Below the pieces are notes generated by a model. It did not search any database. It saw only the letters and a program-made list of their open reading frames with translations, and was not told the DNA's origin. Source: Streptomyces actinomycinicus (GTDB taxonomy: Bacteria; Actinomycetota; Actinomycetes; Streptomycetales; Streptomycetaceae). From it: 64,000 nucleotides of DNA. The position numbers and the translations under genes were made by a program. This document shows, piece after piece, positions 25,376 to 34,077 of this stretch (position 1 is the first letter of the stretch; the number at the start of each line of letters is the position of its first letter). The DNA lies in NCBI RefSeq assembly GCF_016741775.1, contig NZ_JAERRK010000005.1, positions 402,972-466,971 on the forward strand, read 5' to 3'.

Positions 25376-27352
25376 GTGACGCATCCCGACAGCTTCGATG
25401 ACCGGTACGGCTTCGCGGACCGGTACGACGAACCGGACCGGCTCCGGGACCAGTTGCGCAGGCTGCTGAGGTACCGGACGGCCCTCGCGCTGGGGATCGG
25501 CCTGGGCCTGGTGGGCGCGACGCTGTTCGGGGTGCTGCGCGGCGACAGCTACACCTCCGCCGGTGAGGTCCTCGTCCGCTCGACCGTCGACCCGTTCAGC
25601 CCCTTCGGGGTGTCCGTCGACAACCAGGTGAGCATGGGCACGGAACGGAGGATCGCGCTCGGCGCCGACGTGGCGGCGCGTGCGGCCCGGTCGCTGCACG
25701 AGCCGTCCCGTGCCGGCGCCCTGAGCCGGGGCCTGAGCGTCAGCTACGCACCCGACACCCAGGTTCTGAAGTTCGCGTTCTCGGCCGGCAGCCCGGCCCG
25801 CGCGGCCCGGGTGACCAACGCCTTCCTCGACGCCTACCTCACCGACCGCCAGGCCAGGATCAAGGGCATGGCGAGCCGGGTGACGCAGGGCCTGCAACAG
25901 CAGCTCACTCCGCTGCTCGCCGAGCAGCAGAAGGCCCGCAAACCCGACCCCGTCCTGGGCGACCGCATCACCACGCTGCAGAAGCGGATCGCCGACATCC
26001 GGGCCCATGACACCACCGGCGGCGACATCGTCCGCAGCGGCACGCACCCGACCCGGCCCTCGGGTCCCGGACCCGTGGACCTGCTCGGCCTCGGCCTGCT
26101 CGGCGGCCTCCTCCTGGGGGTCGTACTCGCCTGGCTGCGTTCCACCCTCGAACCGCGGGCCCGGTCGGCCGCCGAGGTCCAGGACGCGCTCGGCGCACCG
26201 GTCCTCGCCGTCCTCCCGGACCGCCGGCGCGGCGCCGGCCCGCGGGGGCCGGACGGGACCGACGGCCTGGCCGGAACCTACCGGGCGCTCGCCTTCCGCC
26301 TGCGGCACCGCACGGGCGCGAGTGCGCCCACCAGCCTGCTCGTGGTGGCCCCGAGGCAGGACGGCCGTACCGAGGGCGACCGTACCGAGGCCGCCGCGGC
26401 CGGCCTCGCCGCCGCCTTCGCCGAGTACGGCGACGACGTCACGCTCATCGACGCCACCGGCCGGACACCGGGCCTCGCCGCGCGCCTGCCGCTGGCCCGC
26501 CCGGACGACGACGCCGACCACCCGGCCGACAGCGACGCCCGCCCGGCCGACACCGCTCCCGGCACCCGGGACCCGGCCGCGAAACAGGTCGCCGACGCGG
26601 GCCCGCCCGAGGAGCAGACCCCCGACGCGGACCGACCGGAAGAACAGACCAGCGACACAGACCGGGCCGCGAAACAGGTCGCCGACGCGGGCCCGCCCGA
26701 GGAACAGACCCCCGACGCGGACCGACCCGAAGAACAGACCAGCGACACAGACCGCACCGACGAACAAGCCCCCGGCCCAGACCCGACCGAAGAACAGACC
26801 CCCGACCCGGACCGACCCGAAGAACAGACCAGCGACGCAGACCGGACCGAGGAACAGACCCCCGACGCAGACCGGACCGACGAACAAGCCCCCGACGCAG
26901 ACCCCACCGAGGAACAGAACCCCGACGCAGACCGACCCGAAGAACCAGCCCCCGACGCGGGCGCTCCCGGGCGGATCACCCTCGTCTCCGCCGCGCCCGG
27001 AACCGCGTACGGCACGGCCACGCGGCTCCTGGAGGGTGCCGGTGCCGGGCGCCCGGTGCTCGTCGTGACGGGGCCACTGCTGGAGCACACCGACGTCCTC
27101 CCGGTCGCCCAGCGCGTGGCCGGGGTCCTCGTACTGGCGAGCCTGGACCGGACGCACCGGGACGACCTGCGGCGGGTGCGGGAACTCGTCGCCTGCTCGG
27201 GCGGGCACGTCTTGGGCGCCGTCGTCGGCAGTGGCGCGGGCAAGCGGGCCGGGCGCGCACACCAGAGCCGGCCGCGACGGGCGCGGGACCTGCCGGCCCA
27301 GGTGCAGCCGGGATCCGCGTCCGGCGTCACGGCCGCCCGCTCCGCCCCGTGA
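25376..27352 (+). CDS. Chain-length determinant / BY-kinase-like protein interrupted by an acidic tandem-repeat array
   Basis: A 658-residue Wzz-type protein. Transmembrane segments at about residues 38-55 and 236-256 flank a Wzz domain (GDSYTSAGEVLVRS; coiled region near 165-210). The cytosolic part resembles a bacterial tyrosine kinase, but Walker A is lost (LLVVAPRQDGRTEGD) and Walker A' is weak (VTLIDATGRTPG). The kinase-like domain is split by residues about 400-531, an array of roughly thirteen 10-residue acidic units of the form EEQTPDADRP. After it the domain resumes (RITLVSAAPGT ... RVAGVLVLASLDRTHRDDLRR). CAGGAGG precedes the GTG, and the stop overlaps the flippase start as GTGA. 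Confidence 0.85.
   Translation: MTHPDSFDDRYGFADRYDEPDRLRDQLRRLLRYRTALALGIGLGLVGATLFGVLRGDSYTSAGEVLVRSTVDPFSPFGVSVDNQVSMGTERRIALGADVAARAARSLHEPSRAGALSRGLSVSYAPDTQVLKFAFSAGSPARAARVTNAFLDAYLTDRQARIKGMASRVTQGLQQQLTPLLAEQQKARKPDPVLGDRITTLQKRIADIRAHDTTGGDIVRSGTHPTRPSGPGPVDLLGLGLLGGLLLGVVLAWLRSTLEPRARSAAEVQDALGAPVLAVLPDRRRGAGPRGPDGTDGLAGTYRALAFRLRHRTGASAPTSLLVVAPRQDGRTEGDRTEAAAAGLAAAFAEYGDDVTLIDATGRTPGLAARLPLARPDDDADHPADSDARPADTAPGTRDPAAKQVADAGPPEEQTPDADRPEEQTSDTDRAAKQVADAGPPEEQTPDADRPEEQTSDTDRTDEQAPGPDPTEEQTPDPDRPEEQTSDADRTEEQTPDADRTDEQAPDADPTEEQNPDADRPEEPAPDAGAPGRITLVSAAPGTAYGTATRLLEGAGAGRPVLVVTGPLLEHTDVLPVAQRVAGVLVLASLDRTHRDDLRRVRELVACSGGHVLGAVVGSGAGKRAGRAHQSRPRRARDLPAQVQPGSASGVTAARSAP
26574..26970 (+). 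repeat. 30-bp / 90-bp coding tandem repeat array
   Basis: About thirteen degenerate 30-bp units encode decapeptides rich in D, E, P, T and Q. The first 90-bp block (from 26581) is repeated almost exactly from 26671, which points to a recent duplication on top of an older array. The array is in frame throughout. Confidence 0.9.
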
Positions 27353-28890
27353 GCGCTCCGGACGCCGCCGCGCCCGCCATCGGCGGAAGACCGCCCGCGA
27401 GCGGGGTCACGGCCACCGCGCGCGGCGGACGGTGGGGCCTGGTGGGCTCGGCCGTGAACGCCGTCTTCGGATATCTCCTCGTCACCCTGGTCACCCGCGC
27501 GCTCGGCGCTCACGGCGCGGGGGCGGTGTTCACCGGTGTCGCGGTCTTCACCGTCCTCGGCAACACCTGCAAGCTGGGCGCAGACACCGGTCTGGTGCGC
27601 TTCATCGCCCGGGACGTCGCCGTGGGCGGGGGCCGCCAGGTGGGTGCGCTCCTGCGCACCGCCGTGATCCCGGGCGCCGTGGTGAGCACGGCCGCGGCCG
27701 CGGTGCTGTTCCTGTGGTCCCCGGCCGCCGTGGCACTGCTGCCCGACGTGGCCCCGGACGACGCGGTCACCCTGGTACGGATCTTCGCGGTGTTCCTGCC
27801 GCCGGCCACGGTCACCCTGATCTGGCTCGGCGCGACCCAGGGGCACGGCACGGTGATCCCGTTCGTCGCCGTCGAGCAGATCGGCAAGCCGGTGCTGCGC
27901 GTGCTCCTCGCGGTGCCCGTGGCGCTCGTGGCGCCGGGCGTGCTCAGTCTGGCCGTGGCGTGGCTCCTGCCCACCCTGACCGGCGCCCTGGCCGCCTGGC
28001 TGGCGCTGCGCCGCTGCCGCGCCGGACGCCCCGCCCCGCCCGGACCCGGCACGGCCGCAGTGCGGCGCGGGTTCTGGGCGTTCTCCGCGCCCCGGGCCGT
28101 CTCCTCCGTCTTCGACATCACCGCCGTCTGGATCGGCGTCGTCCTGCTGTCCGGCCTGAGCACGAGCGAGGAAGCGGGCATCTACACCGCGGTCGGCCGT
28201 GTCGTCGCCGCCGCGACGCTGCTGCAGCTCGCCGTCCGGCTCGCCTTCGCACCGGAGATCAGCCGGCTGCTCGCCCTGGACCTGGTCGACGAGGCCTGCC
28301 ATCTGCACCGCGTCTCCACGCGCTGGATCGTCCTGTTCTCCTGGCCGCTGCTGGTGCTCCTCGCGCACTTCCCGGGAACGGTCCTGGCGCTGTTCGGGCC
28401 GGAGTTCACGCGGGGCTCGGCGGCACTGATCGTCCTCTGCGCCGCGTCCGCGATCAACGTCGGGGTGGGCAACGCCCAGACGGTGCTGCTCATGGCCGGC
28501 CGCAGTTCCTGGCACCTGGCGCTCACCGGCGCGGCGTTCGCGGTGCAGCTGACCGTCGGCGTCCTCACCGTCCAGCACTTGGGCGCCCTGGGAGCCGCGC
28601 TGGCCTGGGGCGCGGCGATCGTCGTGGAGAACCTGGTGGCAGCGGTCCTGGTGCGCCGCCATCCCGGCTTCACGACCGTCGACGGCGGCTACCTCGCCGC
28701 GACCGGCGCCGGACTGGGCCTCACCGTGGCCGTCGTGCTCCCGGTCCGGCTGCTGGCAGGCGACACGGGGGCCGGCCTTGCCCTCGGAATCACCCTGGCG
28801 GCGTGCGTGTTCGCTGCGGTTCTGCGGCCGTTTCGTACGACGCTGGGCGTGAGCGATCTCGTCGAGGTGCTGCGAGCACGCATCGGCTGA
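27349..28890 (+). CDS. Polysaccharide flippase (Wzx-like, MOP superfamily)
   Basis: A 513-residue protein with 12-14 hydrophobic helices of the MATE/MOP type (AVNAVFGYLLVTLVTRALGAHG at the start of the domain). It would move the lipid-linked repeat unit from the inner to the outer leaflet for polymerisation. The start codon GTG overlaps the stop of the chain-length gene by 4 bases, so the two are co-translated. The order polymerase-chain length-flippase supports a Wzx/Wzy pathway. Substrate specificity is not evident. Confidence 0.88.
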   Translation: MSAPDAAAPAIGGRPPASGVTATARGGRWGLVGSAVNAVFGYLLVTLVTRALGAHGAGAVFTGVAVFTVLGNTCKLGADTGLVRFIARDVAVGGGRQVGALLRTAVIPGAVVSTAAAAVLFLWSPAAVALLPDVAPDDAVTLVRIFAVFLPPATVTLIWLGATQGHGTVIPFVAVEQIGKPVLRVLLAVPVALVAPGVLSLAVAWLLPTLTGALAAWLALRRCRAGRPAPPGPGTAAVRRGFWAFSAPRAVSSVFDITAVWIGVVLLSGLSTSEEAGIYTAVGRVVAAATLLQLAVRLAFAPEISRLLALDLVDEACHLHRVSTRWIVLFSWPLLVLLAHFPGTVLALFGPEFTRGSAALIVLCAASAINVGVGNAQTVLLMAGRSSWHLALTGAAFAVQLTVGVLTVQHLGALGAALAWGAAIVVENLVAAVLVRRHPGFTTVDGGYLAATGAGLGLTVAVVLPVRLLAGDTGAGLALGITLAACVFAAVLRPFRTTLGVSDLVEVLRARIG

Positions 28891-28951
28891 AGCCGCGTCA
28901 CCTCCTCGGCCCGTTCCCCGTTCCCACCGATCCGCACCCCTGGGATGTTCC

Positions 28952-30472
28952 ATGCGCCTGCGCCGCCTCACGGCAAGGACCGCCGCCGCCGCTTCCGCCG
29001 TGCTGCTCCTCGCGACGGCCTCGCTCACCACCGCGTCGGGCGCGCCGCGCGCCGGCGGACCGGCCTTCAGCGCCGCGCCCTTGGCGACCTGGCAGACGAA
29101 CGGCACCGTGTGGTCAATCGCTTCGGCGCACGGTGTCGTGTACGTCGGCGGAACCTTCGACAAGGTCCGCCCGCCGGGCGCCCGCCCCGGCGAGAAGGAG
29201 GTGGAGCGCAGGAGCTTCGCCGCGTTCGACGCCGTCTCCGGCGAACTGCTGCCGTGCACCCACTTCTTCAACGGCGGCGAGGCGACCGTCCGCGCGATGA
29301 AGGCCTCGCCCGACGGCAAGGTGCTCTATGTCGGCGGCTCCTTCGGCAAGGTCGACGGCAAGGGCGTGGCCAACACGGTCGCGATCGACACGGCCGGCTG
29401 CACGCTGCGCGACGACTTCCGGCCCGAGGTGGCGGCTATCGTGCGGGCCGTCGACGTCACGAAGGACACCGTGTACCTGGGAGGCGACTTCACCCGGGTC
29501 GACGGCCGGCGCAGGAGCCACATCGCCGCGTTCACCCGCGCCGGGCGCCTGCTGCCCTTCCAGGCGACTCTCGACCAGCCGGTACGGGCCGTCCTCGCGG
29601 CACCCGACTACGGGAAGGTCCTCGTGGGCGGTGACTTCGACACGGCCAACGGCGCGCCGCAGCACGCGCTGGTCGCCCTCGATCCGGCGACGGGCGCGAC
29701 CGTCTTCTCGTACCCGGGCTGGATCCCCCCGCGGTCACGGGTGAAGGCGCTGGCACGTGAGGGCTCCGTCTTCTACCTGGGTGCCGAGGGGGAGGGCGGC
29801 GGCGCCTTCGACGGACGCCTCGCCAACCCCCTCGCGGACGACCGGATGTTGTGGAGGGACTTCTGCTACGGCGCCACGCAGGCCGTCGTCCCCTACAAGG
29901 GCGTGCTCTACAGCGCCGCCCATGCCCACGACTGCAGCCAGACACCCGGAGGCTTCCCGGAGCACGGGAAGATGTGGCACCTGCTGGCCCAGTCGGCCAC
30001 CGACGAGACCCTGTTCCACTGGTACCCCGACACGGACGGCGGCCTCGGGGAGGGAGTCGGCCCGCGGGCCCTGGGCGTGGCCGCCGGTGTCCTCTGGGCC
30101 GGAGGTGAGTTCACCCGGGTCAACGGCGTCCCGCAGCAGTCCCTCACACGGTTCGCGGCCACCGGTGACGCCCCGGTCGAGGAGCCTCCCGCCCTGTCGC
30201 TCGACGGCGTCCGGGACGGCCGCGTCACGTTCGGCTGGTGGGCGACCTGGGACAGGGACGACGCGGTGCTGACCTACAGCGTCTACCGTGACGGCAAGCG
30301 CGTGGGCTCCATGAAGCGGCGTTCCGCCCCCTGGGACCGGCCGTGGATGACCTACACCGACACGGTCGCCCCCGGCTCCCGCCACCGCTACACGGTCACC
30401 GTCGGCGACGGTACCGGTGCCACCGTCAAGTCCCGGCCCCTGACGGTCACCGCGGCGGCCGGCACGCGATGA
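28952..30472 (+). CDS. Secreted protein with beta-propeller-like GG-x-F repeats and a C-terminal Fn3-like domain
   Basis: A 506-residue protein with a Sec signal peptide (RLRRLTARTAAAASAVLLLA, cleavage near SGA-PR, residue 31). At least five repeats share the core V-Y-V-G-G-x-F-x-x-V (VYVGGTFDKV, LYVGGSFGKV, VYLGGDFTRV, VLVGGDFDTA, LWAGGEFTRV), as in delta-60/DUF5122-type propeller repeats. Residues about 415-500 look like a fibronectin-III fold (VLTYSVYRDGKRVGS ... RYTVTVGDGTG). It is encoded in the glycan operon, so binding to or retention of the polymer at the surface is a fair inference. Confidence 0.75.
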   Translation: MRLRRLTARTAAAASAVLLLATASLTTASGAPRAGGPAFSAAPLATWQTNGTVWSIASAHGVVYVGGTFDKVRPPGARPGEKEVERRSFAAFDAVSGELLPCTHFFNGGEATVRAMKASPDGKVLYVGGSFGKVDGKGVANTVAIDTAGCTLRDDFRPEVAAIVRAVDVTKDTVYLGGDFTRVDGRRRSHIAAFTRAGRLLPFQATLDQPVRAVLAAPDYGKVLVGGDFDTANGAPQHALVALDPATGATVFSYPGWIPPRSRVKALAREGSVFYLGAEGEGGGAFDGRLANPLADDRMLWRDFCYGATQAVVPYKGVLYSAAHAHDCSQTPGGFPEHGKMWHLLAQSATDETLFHWYPDTDGGLGEGVGPRALGVAAGVLWAGGEFTRVNGVPQQSLTRFAATGDAPVEEPPALSLDGVRDGRVTFGWWATWDRDDAVLTYSVYRDGKRVGSMKRRSAPWDRPWMTYTDTVAPGSRHRYTVTVGDGTGATVKSRPLTVTAAAGTR

Positions 30473-30954
30473 ACGGACGCGCCGCGAGGAGGCACCGCCT
30501 CGGGTACGCGCCCGGGGTCTACGACCTGTTCCACGTGGGCCACCTCAACATCCTGCGCCGCGCCCGGCAACAGTGCGACCGTCTCGTCGCCGGCGTCGTC
30601 GCCGATGAGCGGGTGCTCCAGCAGAAGGGCAGGCGGCCCGTCGTGCCGCTCGCGGAGCGGCTGGACATCGTCCGCAGCCTCCAGTGCGTCGACGAGGCCG
30701 TGGTCGAGGCCACCACCGACAAGATGGAGATGTGGAAGGAGATCGGCTTCGACGTCGTCTTCAAGGGGGACGACTGGCGCGGCACGGAGCTGTGGAACAC
30801 GCTGGAGCACCGGTTCGCGCAAGTCGGCGTGAAGGTCGTCTACTTCCCCTACACCCCGCACACGTCGAGCACGCTGCTGCGCACCGCGCTGGACGTCCTG
30901 GCCGGGCAGCCTGCGGACCGGACCGGGCTCAGCAGAGCCGGCGGAAGCTCCTGA
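30469..30954 (+). CDS. Cytidylyltransferase-like nucleotidyltransferase
   Basis: A 161-residue enzyme of the TagD/RfaE-domain-II class, which joins a phospho-alcohol or sugar phosphate to a nucleotide (often CTP). The signature GVYDLFHVGHLNILRRA holds the HxGH motif at residues 22-25, and KGDDW and SSTLLR match the later conserved elements (the last is normally ISTSxIR). Its ATG overlaps the propeller gene stop as ATGA. The 3' end overlaps the convergent CDP-alcohol phosphotransferase gene by 26 bases, and the pair makes biochemical sense. Confidence 0.88.
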   Translation: MNGRAARRHRLGYAPGVYDLFHVGHLNILRRARQQCDRLVAGVVADERVLQQKGRRPVVPLAERLDIVRSLQCVDEAVVEATTDKMEMWKEIGFDVVFKGDDWRGTELWNTLEHRFAQVGVKVVYFPYTPHTSSTLLRTALDVLAGQPADRTGLSRAGGSS

Positions 30955-31627
30955 CCAGGAAGCCGGGCAGGAACAGCACATGGGCCGCGAGCAGGGTGCA
31001 GTACACGCCGAGGAAGAGGCCCTGGCGCGACAGGAACAGGAAGCCGAGACAGGTCGTGCCGTAGTCGACCGGCAGCAGGAGCACTGACCGCACGGCCGGG
31101 CAGCGCCTCGCCACCGTTGCGCGCCCGCCCTGGTCCAGCTTCTCCGTGAGGACGGTGACGAAGAAGATCAGCACCGCCGCCAGCTGGAAGACCAGGGGGG
31201 CCAGCAGGAGGACCGGGCTCGGCAGCCGGAAGAAGCGGTAGAACGCCACCAGCACCGCCGCGTGGACGCCGAGCAGTTTCACGCAGTCGAGAGCGTGGTC
31301 GAGCCACTCCCCGGCGGGGCTGCCCGACCGGCGGCCCCGGGCCAGCTGTCCGTCGGCCGCGTCCAGGGCGAAGCCCACGGCCAGCGCGACGCACACGCAC
31401 ACCGACGTACCGGGGCCGGGCGGCACGAGCGCGACGGCGGCCAGCGCGGGGAACGTGAACAGGGCGCTGAGACAGGTCACCTGGTTGGGCGTGGCCCCGA
31501 TCCGGTAGGCCACGGCCGCCAGCACCCGGCCCGCCGGGCGGTTGACGAACCGGCTGTAGAGCGACACACCGGCGGGCGGCTTCTGAACGGCCGACAGCAT
31601 TCTGTACGCCTCCGCGAACGCTGTCAC
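30929..31627 (-). CDS. CDP-alcohol phosphatidyltransferase-family membrane enzyme
   Basis: A 232-residue integral membrane protein. The full family motif D-x2-DG-x2-AR-x8-G-x3-D-x3-D is at residues 89-114 (begins DAADGQLAR). Such enzymes move a phospho-alcohol group from a CDP donor to an acceptor. I start it at the GTG at 31627 (AGGGGGACGAA upstream); the longest frame runs far into antisense sequence. Next to a cytidylyltransferase gene and inside a glycan locus, it may make a lipid carrier or decorate the polymer, not ordinary phospholipid. Confidence 0.85.
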   Translation of the reverse strand: MTAFAEAYRMLSAVQKPPAGVSLYSRFVNRPAGRVLAAVAYRIGATPNQVTCLSALFTFPALAAVALVPPGPGTSVCVCVALAVGFALDAADGQLARGRRSGSPAGEWLDHALDCVKLLGVHAAVLVAFYRFFRLPSPVLLLAPLVFQLAAVLIFFVTVLTEKLDQGGRATVARRCPAVRSVLLLPVDYGTTCLGFLFLSRQGLFLGVYCTLLAAHVLFLPGFLVRSFRRLC

Positions 31628-31684
31628 TTCGTCCCCCTGGGGCGGTCCTGTCGGCGGCTTACGGAATGGCACGATAGGGATGTG

Positions 31685-32965
31685 ATGGATGAAATCATGA
31701 CATATGAGCATGGCAAGTCGGGTCACGTGAGCCGGAGACATCTGTTGTGCGGCTGTGCCTCGGTGGCGGTGGGAACCGCCGCACCGGGCTTCGACAGGAG
31801 CCGCGGCCCGCTGCCCGGCGTGGTCGACGTCGTGACGGACCTGGGGGCCCGGGGGGACGGGCTCGCCGACGACACGGAAGCCTTCCGGCGAGCCCATCGG
31901 CACGCCGCCCTCCGGGCCCAGGAGGGCGTGGGCCGCACAGTGATCGACATTCCTCCGGGCACCTATCTCGTGAAGTCCCCGGACACCTTGCTGGACGGCA
32001 GGGCGCCGATGCGGCCGGTGAACGGACTGCGCTTCCGCGGGGCCGGCAAGCGCATCACGACGATCGTCTTCCGGCCCCAGGCCGGACCGGGCTCCTACCT
32101 GTGCCGCAACGAGGACGTCTGGTCCAACGTGTCCTTCGAGGGCATGCAGTTCCGGTCGGCCACCCCGGGGGCCTCGTTCTTCTACTCCTGCTCGACCGGC
32201 CACGCCCAGGACTACCGGTTCTCGGAGTGCGAGTGGACGGGCGAATGGGAGTACGGTCTCGCGCTGGACGGCACCGACACCAACTCCGAGATGCGGTGGG
32301 AGGCCTGCCGGGTCGGCGGTTCGTACCGCAGGGCGTTCCTGTACTCCGGGCTCTCCGGGAAGGCCCCGGACCCGCAGCGCCAGGACCAGTTCCTCAACTA
32401 CTGGTTCGACGACATGAAGGTCGAGTACGAGTGGGGGAACTTCCTGGAGTTCCGCTACGGCGGGTCGATCACCTGCCGCGGCGGGTCGTACATCGTCACC
32501 GGCCAACGCCCCGCCCCGACCGGGGAGTACGGCGGGACCAGCACGTTCTTCCGCTTCCCCCACCCGTACCACCACGACTCGGTACAGCGCTTCCACGCGG
32601 AGGACATCCGCTTCGAGGTCCGCGATCCCGACGTGAGGATCATCGACTGCGCCTGGACCGGCGGCACGGTCACGTTCAACGACTGCGACGACACCGCCCT
32701 CGCCTTCAAGGACTTCTCCTCCGAGGTCCGCCCCCACCGCTACACGGTCGGCCCGCGCGGGCCCCTGGTCCGCTACGAGTCGTGCCAGCTGGTCGGCCGC
32801 CACGAGTACCGGACGACCGCGCCGGGCCTGCGTCTTCCGCGGACGGTTCGCTACGACATGTGCCTCCTCAGGAGCCACGGCGAGAGGGACTTCGTGGTGT
32901 CGCAGGAGAGGGGCCGCAGGGACTTCGTCAGGTTCGTGGACTGCATCGCACCGGAGCGCGCGTGA
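31685..32965 (+). CDS. Exported right-handed beta-helix protein (pectate lyase superfamily-like)
   Basis: A 426-residue protein whose N terminus has a Tat-type motif followed by cysteines (SRRHLLCGCASVAVGTAAPG). The mature part begins VVDVVTDLGARGDGLADDTEAF, the usual opening of pectate-lyase/GH28-like beta-helix proteins, and continues with FRGAGKRITTIVF and repeated strand-turn units. Catalytic residues cannot be assigned. GTG (31682), ATG (31685) and ATG (31697) are all possible starts; the first two fit the AGGGA upstream. It may cut, release or bind the polymer made by this locus. Confidence 0.75.
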   Translation: MDEIMTYEHGKSGHVSRRHLLCGCASVAVGTAAPGFDRSRGPLPGVVDVVTDLGARGDGLADDTEAFRRAHRHAALRAQEGVGRTVIDIPPGTYLVKSPDTLLDGRAPMRPVNGLRFRGAGKRITTIVFRPQAGPGSYLCRNEDVWSNVSFEGMQFRSATPGASFFYSCSTGHAQDYRFSECEWTGEWEYGLALDGTDTNSEMRWEACRVGGSYRRAFLYSGLSGKAPDPQRQDQFLNYWFDDMKVEYEWGNFLEFRYGGSITCRGGSYIVTGQRPAPTGEYGGTSTFFRFPHPYHHDSVQRFHAEDIRFEVRDPDVRIIDCAWTGGTVTFNDCDDTALAFKDFSSEVRPHRYTVGPRGPLVRYESCQLVGRHEYRTTAPGLRLPRTVRYDMCLLRSHGERDFVVSQERGRRDFVRFVDCIAPERA

Positions 32966-33003
32966 CGGGCGGCCCGGCCACCGCGTGCACGACCACCGGC
33001 GTC

Positions 33004-34008
33004 CTACGCGGCGCTGCCCCGCGCCGACAACTCCCGCTCCGCGCCGCCCGAGGCGACCGGCTCCGCGGATCCCTTGCCGGGGGTGGAGGACTGGGCGATG
33101 AAGGCGCCGACCAGGACGACCGCGCCGCCGACGACCTGCGGTGCGGACAGGTGCTCGCCGAGCAGCACCCAGGCCAGCACGGTCGCTATGACCGCCTCCA
33201 GGCACGCGACGACACCGGCGACCTGCGGCGACAGCCGCCGCACGGACAGCACGCCGGTGACGTAGGCGATGACGGTGGCGACGAGCACGATCCAGGCGAG
33301 CAGGGCGACGGCCGGTACGTCGGTGCCGTTCAGGTCCGCGGAGCCGCCCAGCACCGACCAGTGCATGTTCCAGGGGCGGGCGACGACCGTCAGCACGGCG
33401 GCGCCGGCGAGCAGGCCGTAGGCGATGACGCCGAGCGGGTCCGGCGCCGCGTCACCGGCGTCGCTGCCCTGGTCGGACAGGACGAAGTACCCGACCTGGC
33501 AGCAGGCGGCGCCCAGCGCGAGCACCAGGCCCAGCGCGTCGAAGCTCAGGCCCGACCACACCTCGACCACGCAGGCGAGGCCACCCGCCGCGAGGACCAC
33601 GCCGAGTGCGGCGGCACGGGTCACGGGCCGCCGCTGCACGAACCGCACCCAGCCCAGCACCAGCGCGGGGGCCAGGTACTCGACGAGCAGTGCCACGCCG
33701 ACCGGGATCCGGGAGAGCGCGGCGAAGTAGCAGGCCTGGACACCGGCGACGGCGAGCAGTCCGAACCCCGCGAGCAGCGCGGGCCGGCGGCGCGGCAGGG
33801 CGCGGTGCCGTACGGCGACCGGCAGCATCACCAGTGCGGCGCCGGCTACTCGCAGCCACACCACATGCAACGGGTCGAGGCCCGCCTCGATCAGCGGCTT
33901 CGCGGCCACCCCGGACCCGCCGAAGGCCAGCGCCGAACCGAGCGCGAGACCGAGCCCGACCCCCTTGCCGGGGCTGCCCTGACTGCTCACAGACGTATGC
34001 ACCGGCAC
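33004..34008 (-). CDS. EamA/DMT family transporter
   Basis: A 334-residue protein with ten hydrophobic helices in two EamA repeats (LALGSALAFGGSGVAAKPLIEAG; then RRLSPQVAGVVACLEAVIATVLAWVLLGE). It is a RhtA-like exporter of small metabolites, substrate unknown. A cytosolic tail of about 25 residues is polar. The start is uncertain: a GTG at 34008 is used, with another GTG six codons on. It is transcribed alone and is convergent with the beta-helix gene, marking the end of the polysaccharide locus. Confidence 0.88.
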   Translation of the reverse strand: MPVHTSVSSQGSPGKGVGLGLALGSALAFGGSGVAAKPLIEAGLDPLHVVWLRVAGAALVMLPVAVRHRALPRRRPALLAGFGLLAVAGVQACYFAALSRIPVGVALLVEYLAPALVLGWVRFVQRRPVTRAAALGVVLAAGGLACVVEVWSGLSFDALGLVLALGAACCQVGYFVLSDQGSDAGDAAPDPLGVIAYGLLAGAAVLTVVARPWNMHWSVLGGSADLNGTDVPAVALLAWIVLVATVIAYVTGVLSVRRLSPQVAGVVACLEAVIATVLAWVLLGEHLSAPQVVGGAVVLVGAFIAQSSTPGKGSAEPVASGGAERELSARGSAA

Positions 34009-34077
34009 ATGATGACAGGCGGCGACAGCAGCGTCACCCCTGTTGACACCTGTCTCAGCAGGTGGACGGCCCGGAAG

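Noticed and set aside
26574..26970. Possible CRISPR or mobile repeat array
   Set aside because: Units are contiguous, in frame and without spacers; it is a coding tandem repeat.
26278..29319. 1013-codon minus-strand frame
   Set aside because: It is opposite the chain-length and flippase genes, is extremely Arg/Gly/Ala-rich and has no domain; the repeats only make it look structured.
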